A DNA stretch of 64,000 nt. Source: Gluconobacter kanchanaburiensis NBRC 103587 (lineage in GTDB: Bacteria; Pseudomonadota; Alphaproteobacteria; Acetobacterales; Acetobacteraceae). The stretch is taken from positions 62,001-126,000 of the forward strand of contig NZ_BJVA01000007.1 of the NCBI RefSeq assembly GCF_007988905.1, in the 5' to 3' direction. Shown here piece by piece: positions 8,142-16,599 of this stretch (the first letter of the stretch is position 1; each line of letters starts with the position of its first letter). The position numbers were made by a program, and so were the translations under genes. Under the pieces are notes generated by a model. That model was not told where the DNA came from. It did not search any database and worked only from the letters and a program-made list of their open reading frames with translations.

Positions 8142-10547
8142 ATGTCGTCCCCAGCTTCCCGTCGCCCGTTAGGTCGGCTTTCTCTCGCGGCCAGTCTCAC
8201 ACTTGTCTGTTCTGCCGCACATGCGGACGAGGCCCGGCATCACCACAAAGCTCGACGCCATCCCGTGCCCAAGGGAGATGCAGTTAATCCCAAGGATGCA
8301 CATCCAGCTGAAGCGACACATACCAGCCCGATCCAGCCTCTTCCGAAGGCCAGTCCCCTCAATGCAGGCATAACGGCTGCTCCCGAGGAAACCGAGCACC
8401 TCAAAGTCACTGCTGCGCCCATGAACATTCTGCATGAGACCATGGGTCTGAGCCGGATGCCGGAAGACGCATTGCATACCCCGCAGACGATCAATATCGT
8501 CCCCCAACTCCTGATGCAGCAGCAGAACGTCAAATCCCTCGACGAAGCCCTGCGCAACGTGCCAGGCATTACAGCCTCCGTTGGCGAGGGTGAGGGCGGG
8601 ATGGCGGGCGACCAGTTTCTCATCCGCGGTTTTCAGGCCCAGAACGACATCTACGAAAACGGCCTGCGCGATTTCGGCGTCTATACACGCGACAGCTTCG
8701 ATTACGATCATGTCTCGGTCATCAAGGGACCTTCTTCCGAAGTCTTCGGTAATGGCACCACGGGCGGTGCCATCAATATCAGCACCAAAGTCGCCCATCT
8801 CGGCGACAGCTATGGTGGCAGCTTCTCAGGCGGCTCGGCGGACTACTACCGAGGCACGCTCGATTTCAACAAACAGATCGGGGACTCCACGGCCATCCGC
8901 ATCACTGGCATGGGGAACGAGAACAATACTGTCGGCCGTGACAACGTCTATTCGCACCGCTGGGGTATCGCACCCTCGATCGCATTCGGTCTAGGGAAGC
9001 GCACGACGTTTACGCTGGAATATTTCCATCAGACGGACAACCGCGTGCCGGATTATGGCGTACCGGTCGGGACCAAGCCGGGCACGCAGATTGCAAAGCC
9101 CCTGACGGAATATGGCCTGAACCGCAACAACTGGTACGGCACGACCTACGATCAGGATGCTTCGAACGTGGACATGTTGACCGGTCGTCTGAAATTCGAC
9201 CTGAACAAGCATATCACGCTGTATGACGACCTGCGCGGCGGCATGTACAGCCGGTATTTCTCCGCTTCACAGCCCGGCTGCGATACAACCTGCGTGGCCA
9301 ATTATTTTAATAATCCCGAGGCTGCGACCATCAACCGGCGCGGTCATCTGGGCGGTCCAGAACCATACCAGCAGGATGACTGGTCCGTGCAGAACGTCTT
9401 TTCGGGCGTCGCGAAATTTTCCACAGGCGGCATCCGCCATCAGATCATCGCGGGCGTCGACATCGCGCATATCTATGACCGGCGCACCAACTACGCCTAT
9501 AATTTCAATGGCCAGAACGGCACGCGGACCGATACGACAAGCCTGATCAATCCCTCCGCCACGCAGCCCGGCCTGCTGCTCGGCACGCTTGGTCAGTATA
9601 GTGGGAATCTTGTGAACATTTCTGGTGTTGGTCATGCCATGTACAAGACAGGCGATGCCACCGATGTCGGTGCTTTTTTCTCCGAACAGATGTGGCTTCT
9701 TCCGGAATTCTCGATCCGTGGGGGCTTCCGCTGGGACCACTGGGATAGCCACTATTCCGCCAATGGCGGAACCACAGGTGCCGGAGTGTCTTACGGACAG
9801 CAGCAGGATACGTTCAACCCGACCGTCAGCCTGATGTACACACCGACCAGCGATCTTATGGTCTATTTCAACTGGGCGCAGTCCACTACGCCGCTTGGCC
9901 TGTATGTGACGAACAGTTCCGAACCCCTGAAATCCTCGACGCAGGGCTTCAGTCCCGAACGCAGCAGCCTGTACGAACTGGGTGCGAAGTATAACGCCTT
10001 CCACGGTCGGATGGGTTTTACGGCCTCCGTGTTTCGTCTGGAGAAGGGCAACGCCCTCATGACCGATCCTTCGACCGGGAATGTGTCGTCTTCCAGCGAC
10101 CGTCAGCGGAACCAGGGTGTCGAACTCAGCGTCTCGGGTGAGATTCTGAAGAACTGGACGATGATCGGAACCTACGCCTATTACGATGCCACAACCGTCT
10201 GGTCCCAGACAGCGGCCAATGTCGGCAAGCGTATCCAGTACGCTCCGAAAAATTCCGCTACGATCTGGTCCACCTACACGATCGCGCCTAATCGCCCGTG
10301 GAACGTCACCTTCGGCGGTGGCCTGACATGGCGTGATGGCGTCTATCTGAATGCCGCCAATACGGGCTGGGTGCCTGCGACCATGGAGTGGGATGCCGTC
10401 GTTTCACATAATTTCGGCAAGCACTGGCGCGTGGCCATGAACGGCTACAACCTCGACAACCGTCTGAACTACAGCAACCTGTTCAGCGATCGCGCCACTC
10501 CGGCTGTCGGACGGTCCTTCCTCTTCAATCTTTCGGCGAATTACTGA
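8142..10547 (+). CDS. TonB-dependent siderophore receptor
   Basis: An 801-residue outer-membrane receptor. It has an N-terminal signal peptide ending near SAAHA, a His-rich stretch at about 30-50, a plug domain (TPQTINIVPQ, EALRNVPGITASVGEGEGG, DQFLIRGF, GPSSEVFGNGTTGGAINI) and a long beta-barrel ending in an aromatic residue (LFNLSANY). The plug is of the catecholate/ferri-siderophore type (FhuA/Fiu-like); the ligand is not readable. It is a single gene with a Fur-like palindrome upstream. A weak AGGA lies about ten bases before ATG 8142. The 3' end overlaps the convergent Sel1 gene by seven bases. Confidence 0.9.
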   Translation: MSSPASRRPLGRLSLAASLTLVCSAAHADEARHHHKARRHPVPKGDAVNPKDAHPAEATHTSPIQPLPKASPLNAGITAAPEETEHLKVTAAPMNILHETMGLSRMPEDALHTPQTINIVPQLLMQQQNVKSLDEALRNVPGITASVGEGEGGMAGDQFLIRGFQAQNDIYENGLRDFGVYTRDSFDYDHVSVIKGPSSEVFGNGTTGGAINISTKVAHLGDSYGGSFSGGSADYYRGTLDFNKQIGDSTAIRITGMGNENNTVGRDNVYSHRWGIAPSIAFGLGKRTTFTLEYFHQTDNRVPDYGVPVGTKPGTQIAKPLTEYGLNRNNWYGTTYDQDASNVDMLTGRLKFDLNKHITLYDDLRGGMYSRYFSASQPGCDTTCVANYFNNPEAATINRRGHLGGPEPYQQDDWSVQNVFSGVAKFSTGGIRHQIIAGVDIAHIYDRRTNYAYNFNGQNGTRTDTTSLINPSATQPGLLLGTLGQYSGNLVNISGVGHAMYKTGDATDVGAFFSEQMWLLPEFSIRGGFRWDHWDSHYSANGGTTGAGVSYGQQQDTFNPTVSLMYTPTSDLMVYFNWAQSTTPLGLYVTNSSEPLKSSTQGFSPERSSLYELGAKYNAFHGRMGFTASVFRLEKGNALMTDPSTGNVSSSSDRQRNQGVELSVSGEILKNWTMIGTYAYYDATTVWSQTAANVGKRIQYAPKNSATIWSTYTIAPNRPWNVTFGGGLTWRDGVYLNAANTGWVPATMEWDAVVSHNFGKHWRVAMNGYNLDNRLNYSNLFSDRATPAVGRSFLFNLSANY

Positions 10548-11320
10548 GCCGAAACAGCCTCGCCTGAAGGAGCAATTCCCATCTCCTTCAGGCGCGCTCG
10601 GACCCGCTCCAGCAGGTCCGCATCGCCTTTCAGCCCCAGCGCCGTAAGCTTCTGGTCCATCGCCAGCAGGATGTCGGACGTCGCATCCACAACCGCCTGA
10701 CGCCACCAGTCCAGCGCTTCTTCGACCTTCCCCGCATCTACGAGCGCCGTCGCGTAATTGTGCTGCCCCCGGTAATCGCCGCCTTCTGCTGACTTCCGGT
10801 ACCAGTCCAGCGCCGCTGCCCGGTCCTGCGGTACGACCCAGCCTTCTTCCAGAAACCGCGCATAGAGGTTCATGGATTTCGCATGACCGTGACCAGCGGC
10901 CGTGCGGAACAGATCCAGCGCCCGCGGCAGATCCGCGTCCATGCCAATCCCGCGCATGGTCAGGATGCCCAGATTGTACCGGCCCCATTCGTCGCCCGCA
11001 GCGGCAGCGGCAGCGTAACATTGCGCCGCCTGTTGCAGATCCTTCTCGCAGCCCCAGCCGAACTGGAAACACCGACCGCGCATGTTGTGCCCCGGCCCGA
11101 ACCCGGCACTGGCCGCGATCGTGAACCACTCCAGCGCACCCGCCGGATCGCGCGGAACATGCACGCTGTCCAGCAGTACCTGTCCCCACTGCACGATCTG
11201 AAGATGCTGACCCTTCAGCGCCTCCTGCCGGATCTGCTCGATTTGCGGCGGCAGGGCAGGGGTCTCAGGACGACGGGGACGGGATTTGCGCCCCAGAAAT
11301 TTCCGAACGATCCGCTTCAT
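10541..11320 (-). CDS. Sel1-repeat protein
   Basis: A 259-residue protein made mostly of Sel1-like TPR repeats. Recognisable units include GALEWFTIAASAGFGPGHNM, AAQCYAAAAAAGDEWGRYNL, ALDLFRTAAGHGHAKSMNL and ALDWYRKSAEGGDYRGQHNY, about 36 residues apart. The N-terminus is basic (KFLGRKSRPRRPE) without a clear signal peptide. Such solenoids mediate protein contacts. Its start overlaps the stop of the upstream TraB/GumN gene (ATGA), suggesting the two act together. Its stop lies inside the end of the convergent receptor gene. Confidence 0.8.
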   Translation of the reverse strand: MKRIVRKFLGRKSRPRRPETPALPPQIEQIRQEALKGQHLQIVQWGQVLLDSVHVPRDPAGALEWFTIAASAGFGPGHNMRGRCFQFGWGCEKDLQQAAQCYAAAAAAGDEWGRYNLGILTMRGIGMDADLPRALDLFRTAAGHGHAKSMNLYARFLEEGWVVPQDRAAALDWYRKSAEGGDYRGQHNYATALVDAGKVEEALDWWRQAVVDATSDILLAMDQKLTALGLKGDADLLERVRARLKEMGIAPSGEAVSAQ

Positions 11321-12324
11321 CAGAGTGCCGGCACGATCTGCTGGACCGTAAAACCGTCCTTCCGCAGAAGAGCGGGCAGTCCTTTTGGCCCCGCCATATG
11401 AAGGGACCCCACTGCCACGAACAGCGAGGTTCCGCTTTCATGGATCTTTGCAATCTTTGCAGCCATTCCAGCATTCCGATCGTCCAGAAGTCGCGACATG
11501 AAGCGCCGTTCCTGCGCGGTGTTCAGGCAGTCACACCACTCATGGTACGCATCCAGCCGCTTCACGTCGCTGGACGCCCACATTTCAGCAAGCCGCCGGT
11601 TTTCAGTCTGTGTCTTGCCCGATGACACGCCCTTGATGATGCCGTCGATGAACGCATCTTCATCCGCCTGATTCGGGCCGATCAGCAGGTCACGCTGCAT
11701 CTGTACCGTCTCCAGCCCGATCAGCGGTTTTTTCAGACTGCCCGCCATGCCCTGAAGCACCGCATCCACGGCATAATCCGGATAATATCCATCCCTGCGC
11801 GCTGAAAGCGCCTCGACGCCTGCTGCTTCCACGCCCACAGCTACATGCGCGAACGCTGCACTTGGCACACATTGCTGGTCCATGAGCGCATCTACCTTAG
11901 CTTTGCGTCCGGATTGCACGAGATGCGCCCATCGCACCGCATCTTCGGGCTGGCGCAAGCTGGTCGCAGTCTCGGGGGCGTTCAGATCAAGCTCCAGCGC
12001 CACTTCGCTGCTTTGTAAAATCGCAGCCCGCGTCAGCGGACCGGGCATCAGCCAGTCCTGCTTCGCCACATGCAGCGTGCCGTACAGCCAGGACGAATGG
12101 CCGTCTTTCGTCACTTTCCATAAAAAGCCCCGGTCCGGCGCCGTCCTGAACATCTCTCCCATCCGGGCCTTGTCCGGCACGCTCGCTGCCGCCGGACAAC
12201 GGGGCGCCTGCGCGAAGACTCCCCCCGTCGCACAGAAGCCCAGAACAAGCATGGCGACAGACTGGAAGAGATGGCGTTTACGCACGGATATGCCTTCTGG
12301 AAAAAGCCTCATATTCCCCATCAT
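11320..12324 (-). CDS. TraB/GumN family protein, exported
   Basis: A 334-residue protein with a signal peptide (hydrophobic segment LFQSVAMLVLGFCATGGVFA) followed by the TraB/GumN fold: FLWKVTKDGHSSWLYGTLHV near the start and VAVGSLHMAGPKGLPALL near the end. The two conserved GxxH elements (GTLH, GSLH) are the putative metal or catalytic site of the Tiki/TraB superfamily, some eukaryotic members of which are metalloproteases; bacterial functions are mostly unknown. Start ATG 12324 has GGGAG six bases upstream. It is coupled to the Sel1 gene and divergent from ileS. Confidence 0.8.
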   Translation of the reverse strand: MMGNMRLFPEGISVRKRHLFQSVAMLVLGFCATGGVFAQAPRCPAAASVPDKARMGEMFRTAPDRGFLWKVTKDGHSSWLYGTLHVAKQDWLMPGPLTRAAILQSSEVALELDLNAPETATSLRQPEDAVRWAHLVQSGRKAKVDALMDQQCVPSAAFAHVAVGVEAAGVEALSARRDGYYPDYAVDAVLQGMAGSLKKPLIGLETVQMQRDLLIGPNQADEDAFIDGIIKGVSSGKTQTENRRLAEMWASSDVKRLDAYHEWCDCLNTAQERRFMSRLLDDRNAGMAAKIAKIHESGTSLFVAVGSLHMAGPKGLPALLRKDGFTVQQIVPAL

Positions 12325-12443
12325 CCGTTACTCCCGCCGACCCCGCAACCCGCCCGGCTTACGAGCCTTGTGCAAGGCTGCTCCGCAACCCGCACTTGAC
12401 CGGATTGGCCCGCGATCTCCATATGGTCCCTACTTTTGTGTGA

Positions 12444-15338
12444 ATGACCGAAACTGGCCCGTCCCTGATGTCCAACAGCCCCTCCGACCAGACCCCTGAT
12501 CCTTCTGTCGCCGCTTTCAAGGAACAGCAGGACCGCTATCGCGATACCGTGTTCCTCCCACGCACCGGCTTTCCGATGCGCGGTGGCCTGCCCAAGCGTG
12601 AGCCCGAGACGCTCGCCCGCTGGGCCGAGATGGGGCTGGACGAAAAGATCCGCGAGGCCGGGAAGGGACGCCCCGTCTTCACGCTGCATGATGGCCCGCC
12701 CTATGCCAACGGTCATATTCACATCGGACACGCCCTGAACAAGGTGATGAAGGATGTGGTTAATCGCGCCCATCGCATGTCGGGCTACGAAGTCCGCTAT
12801 CTTCCGGGCTGGGACTGCCACGGCCTGCCGATCGAATGGCGGATTGAGGAACAGTATCGCAAGGCCGGCAAGGACAAGGATCAGGTGCCGCTGCTCCAGT
12901 TCCGCGCCGAGTGCCGCCAGTACGCCGCCGAATGGGTCCAGAAACAGGCCGAAGACTTCAAGCGTATTGGCGTACAAGCCGAATGGGCCAACCGTTATGT
13001 GACGATGGACTTCAGCTCCGAAGCCAAGATCGTCGATGAAATTGGCAAGTTCCTGCTCAATGGCAGCCTCTATCGTGGCTTGCGTCCCGTCATGTGGAGT
13101 CCGGTCGAGAAGACCGCCCTGGCCGAAGCTGAGATCGAATATCACGACATCGATTCCACTACGATCTTCGTGGCCTTCCCGGTCATCAAGGACCCCACAC
13201 CCGCCCAGGCCCTGAGCGGTGTTTCGGCCGTCATCTGGACGACCACGCCCTGGACTATCCCGGCAAACCGCGCGCTCGCCTATGGCCCGGACATCACCTA
13301 TGTCGTCCTGCGCATTGACGAGACGAACGAAACCAGCCTCGTCCCGCAGGGCGCAAAATTGCTGGTAGCCGAAGACCGTGTGGAAGCGTTCTGCACGGAA
13401 GCCGGGATCACCGCCCATCATACGCTCTACACTCTTCCGGGCACCGCCCTGGAAGGTGCGGTCTGCGCTCATCCGCTGCGTGGTCGTGGCTACGAATATG
13501 ACGTGCCGATGCTGCCGGGCGAGTTCGTCACGACCGATGCTGGTACGGGCCTCGTCCATATGGCCCCGTCGCACGGTCAGGACGACTTTGCGCTCTGTCG
13601 CCAGTACGGCATCGAAGTCCCCGAACTGGTTGAAGACGATGGTCGTTACGCTCCGTGGGTTCCGCATCTGGCCGGTATTCACGTCTTCAAGGCCGCCGAT
13701 CCGGTCTGCGACCTGCTGACGGAAGCCCGCCAGTCCGCCGAACATGATGATGCGCCCGCCACCGGCCTTATGGCACGCGGCTTGGTTCGCCATTCCTACC
13801 CGCATTCCTGGCGCTCCAGAGCCCCGATCATTTTCCGCGCCACGCCGCAATGGTTCATCGCGATGGATGGCGAGACAAAGCTGCGCGAAAAATCCCTGAG
13901 CGCGCTGGACAACGTTACCTTCGTTCCCGAAGCGGCCCGCCGTCGCCTGACTTCCATGATCGAGCAGCGTCCCGACTGGTGTATCTCCCGCCAGCGCGCT
14001 TGGGGCGTGCCAATCGCGGTCTTCGTTGAAAAGCGCACCGGCGAGGTCCTGCGCGACCCCACTGTTATGCAACGCATCGTCGATGCGTTCCGTGAGAAGG
14101 GGGCCGATGTCTGGTATGAGGCCGATCCGGCCGTGTTCCTTGGCGCCGATCGCAATCCTGCCGATTACGAACAGGTCTTCGACATCGTGGATGTCTGGTT
14201 CGAAAGTGGTTCGTCCCATCGCTTCGATCTGGGGCAGGAGGGGCTGAACTTCCCCGCCGACGTCTATCTCGAAGGCTCGGACCAGCATCGCGGCTGGTTC
14301 CAGTCTTCCCTGCTGGAAAGCGTCGGCACGATGGGCGTTGCTCCTTACAAGGCGCTCGTGACCAACGGCTTTGTCATGGACGAGCAGGGTCGCAAGATGT
14401 CCAAATCGCTGGGCAATGTCGTGGCCCCGTCTGACGTGACTGATAGCCTCGGCGCGGACATCCTGCGTTTGTGGGTCCTGAACTCCGACACGAACGAAGA
14501 TCTTCGCATCGGACAGGAAATCCTCAAGCAGCAGGGTGAGCTTTACCGCCGCCTGCGCAACACGCTGCGCTGGCTACTCGGCGCGCTTGATGGCTTCGTG
14601 CCTGAAGAGGCCGTGCCGTATGCTGATCTGCCGCCGCTGGAGCAGTATATCCTGCACCGGCTGTCCGAACTGCGTGGCCTGATCTCCAGCGCGGTCGAAA
14701 CGCATCAGTGGGTGGGCGTCTATCCGGCGCTGCACGGGTTCTGCACTACCGATCTTTCGGCGTTCTATTTCGACATCCGCAAGGACGCGATCTACTGCGA
14801 CGCCAAATCTGATCCGACGCGCCGTGCGGCCCGCACGGTTCTGGACGTTTTGCATCGTGCGCTTTGCACCTGGCTGGCGCCTGTTCTTGTCTTCACGGCG
14901 GAAGAAGCCTGGCAGGCCCGCTTCGGCGAGAACGACAGCGTGCATCTTGCGCAGTTTTTCGAGCCGGACGCCGAATGGAACGACCCCGAACTTGGCAATC
15001 GCTGGGAAGACATCCGAGCCTATCGCCGTCTGGTCACGACCGAGCTGGAAACAGCCCGCCGTGATGGCACGATCGGCTCCTCGCTCGAAGCCAGCGTCAC
15101 GCTGCCACTGTCGCAGGAAGAAGCCGGAATTCTGGGCGGTCTCGACTGGGCCGAACTTCTCATCACGTCCCATGCCGAAACCGAGTTGCTGCCGGGCGAC
15201 ACGGCTCATGGCGGCCCGCAGGTCGAGCGTGCGCCGGGCCATAAATGCGCCCGCTGCTGGAAAGTCCTGCCGGAAGTTGGCGAAAATGCCGAACATTCGG
15301 CCCTGTGCCGCCGCTGCATCGATGTGGTGAGCGCCTGA
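12444..15338 (+). CDS. ileS: Isoleucyl-tRNA synthetase
   Basis: Charges tRNA-Ile, with CP1 editing of valine. It is 964 residues, the normal length for bacterial IleRS. The class I signature HIGH is at 93-96 (HIHIGHALNK), the KMSKS loop (GRKMSKSLGNVV) is near 650, and a C-terminal zinc-binding module CARCW...CRRC ends the protein. Starts ATG 12444 and 12468 are both possible; neither has a clear ribosome-binding site, so the first is given. The stop overlaps the lspA start (TGATG), the common ileS-lspA arrangement. Confidence 0.97.
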   Translation: MTETGPSLMSNSPSDQTPDPSVAAFKEQQDRYRDTVFLPRTGFPMRGGLPKREPETLARWAEMGLDEKIREAGKGRPVFTLHDGPPYANGHIHIGHALNKVMKDVVNRAHRMSGYEVRYLPGWDCHGLPIEWRIEEQYRKAGKDKDQVPLLQFRAECRQYAAEWVQKQAEDFKRIGVQAEWANRYVTMDFSSEAKIVDEIGKFLLNGSLYRGLRPVMWSPVEKTALAEAEIEYHDIDSTTIFVAFPVIKDPTPAQALSGVSAVIWTTTPWTIPANRALAYGPDITYVVLRIDETNETSLVPQGAKLLVAEDRVEAFCTEAGITAHHTLYTLPGTALEGAVCAHPLRGRGYEYDVPMLPGEFVTTDAGTGLVHMAPSHGQDDFALCRQYGIEVPELVEDDGRYAPWVPHLAGIHVFKAADPVCDLLTEARQSAEHDDAPATGLMARGLVRHSYPHSWRSRAPIIFRATPQWFIAMDGETKLREKSLSALDNVTFVPEAARRRLTSMIEQRPDWCISRQRAWGVPIAVFVEKRTGEVLRDPTVMQRIVDAFREKGADVWYEADPAVFLGADRNPADYEQVFDIVDVWFESGSSHRFDLGQEGLNFPADVYLEGSDQHRGWFQSSLLESVGTMGVAPYKALVTNGFVMDEQGRKMSKSLGNVVAPSDVTDSLGADILRLWVLNSDTNEDLRIGQEILKQQGELYRRLRNTLRWLLGALDGFVPEEAVPYADLPPLEQYILHRLSELRGLISSAVETHQWVGVYPALHGFCTTDLSAFYFDIRKDAIYCDAKSDPTRRAARTVLDVLHRALCTWLAPVLVFTAEEAWQARFGENDSVHLAQFFEPDAEWNDPELGNRWEDIRAYRRLVTTELETARRDGTIGSSLEASVTLPLSQEEAGILGGLDWAELLITSHAETELLPGDTAHGGPQVERAPGHKCARCWKVLPEVGENAEHSALCRRCIDVVSA

Positions 15339-15862
15339 TGTCCCTGTGGCATGACGGTATGAGCCGCGCGGGACGCATGGTTCTGGGCTTCGTTCTGCTG
15401 CTTCTGGTCCTTGTTCTGGATCAGGCCAGCAAGGACTGGATCCTGTATGTTTATCATCTGCCGGATCGCGGTTCGGTCGAGATCCTGCCGTTCCTGAACT
15501 TCACGATGGTCTGGAATCACGCCGTGACTTTCGGAATGTTCGGCGGTCTGGGCAGCCGGGGGCCATGGATTTTCTGTGCTGTCTCGCTGATCGCGGTGGG
15601 GCTTCTGGTCTGGACGCTGACGCGCACGAAGCGCACGCTGGTGGCGGCGTCGTGTGGCGCGATCGCCGGGGGTGCCATCGGCAACGTCATTGACCGCCTG
15701 CGCTATGGCGCGGTCGTGGATTTTCTGCACGCCCATGCGTTCGGCTGGTCATGGTATGTCTTCAATGTCGCGGATTCAGGGATCGTTTGTGGCGTCATTG
15801 TCTGGCTGATCGACTCTCTTCTTGCGGAACGTCAGGCCGCCAGAGCGTCGAGCGCGAAGTGA
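15338..15862 (+). CDS. lspA: Lipoprotein signal peptidase II
   Basis: Inner-membrane aspartic protease that removes the signal peptide of diacylglyceryl-prolipoproteins. It has 174 residues and four hydrophobic segments. Family motifs are VLDQASKDWI at the N-terminus, then GGAIGNVIDRLRYGAVVDF and FNVADSGI; the Asp of NVID and of NVAD are the catalytic pair. ATG 15338 shares bases with the ileS stop. Its likely clients in this window include the DUF3035 lipoprotein directly downstream and the lipoproteins at 4364, 26961 and 60382. Confidence 0.96.
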   Translation: MSLWHDGMSRAGRMVLGFVLLLLVLVLDQASKDWILYVYHLPDRGSVEILPFLNFTMVWNHAVTFGMFGGLGSRGPWIFCAVSLIAVGLLVWTLTRTKRTLVAASCGAIAGGAIGNVIDRLRYGAVVDFLHAHAFGWSWYVFNVADSGIVCGVIVWLIDSLLAERQAARASSAK

Positions 15863-15939
15863 TACGCTGGCGGAACTTGTTTCCACGCTCTGCTCCGGCC
15901 TTGCTCCCGCGCCGCGCGGACTGTAGGAGTGTTCCAATC

Positions 15940-16512
15940 ATGATCGCGTCCCAGGGGCCCTCCATGCGTCGTAACCGTCTTTTCGTTGCCCGTCTCAGTG
16001 TTCAGATGGGTGCCATGGCTTCCGTCGGCCTGTTGCTTTCGGGCTGCTCGGGCGCCGATGTGTCACGCGCGATCGGTCTCGAACGGGCTATGCCCGATGA
16101 GTATACCGTTACTACGCGCGCGCCGCTGTCGATGCCGCCTTCCGAGCAGATGCAGCTCCCTGGTGCCGCAGATGCCCATCGCCCGGACGAAAGCCCGCGC
16201 ATGCAGGCGCTCGAAACGCTTTCGCCGGACACGGCCCTGCACCCGGATTCCGGTAAGGGAAGCACGGGTCAGACTGCACTGGTCGGACAGGTGGACAAGT
16301 CCGCCAATGCGCCGAACAATGCCGAACTCGGCGCGGCCGATGCCGGTTTCGTAGACAACCTGATGTTCTGGAAAGGCGGCAATGCCGGGTCCGTCGTCGA
16401 TGGTGACGGCGAAAACCGTCGCATCCGCGAGAACTCGGCTCTGGGTCGCAACCCCGCAACGGGCGCAACTCCGACGGTTCGTAAGAAGAAAGCCTTCCTC
16501 GGCGTTCTCTGA
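15940..16512 (+). CDS. DUF3035-family lipoprotein
   Basis: A 190-residue protein with a lipoprotein signal (MASVGLLLSGCSG). After the lipidated Cys it has PDEYTVTTRAPLSMPP, the hallmark of the alphaproteobacterial DUF3035 family, whose function is unknown. The C-terminal half is low in hydrophobicity and ends with a basic KKKAFLGVL. Start ATG 15940 has AGGAG ten bases upstream; a second in-frame ATG (15964) is possible. It sits between lspA and mutL on the same strand, a typical alphaproteobacterial neighbourhood. The peptidase genes that often follow lspA in relatives are absent here. Confidence 0.8.
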   Translation: MIASQGPSMRRNRLFVARLSVQMGAMASVGLLLSGCSGADVSRAIGLERAMPDEYTVTTRAPLSMPPSEQMQLPGAADAHRPDESPRMQALETLSPDTALHPDSGKGSTGQTALVGQVDKSANAPNNAELGAADAGFVDNLMFWKGGNAGSVVDGDGENRRIRENSALGRNPATGATPTVRKKKAFLGVL

Positions 16513-16599
16513 GTATGCCTGTTCCTTCCGCTCCCTGACGGGGCAGAAGGAATGGCCCTGTCTGCCGTCCGGCTCCACTCCGGACGATGAGGAGGCATC

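Noticed and set aside
12321-14288. 655-codon open frame antisense to ileS
   Set aside because: ileS on the other strand has complete HIGH, KMSKS and zinc motifs over the full length. The antisense product matches nothing.
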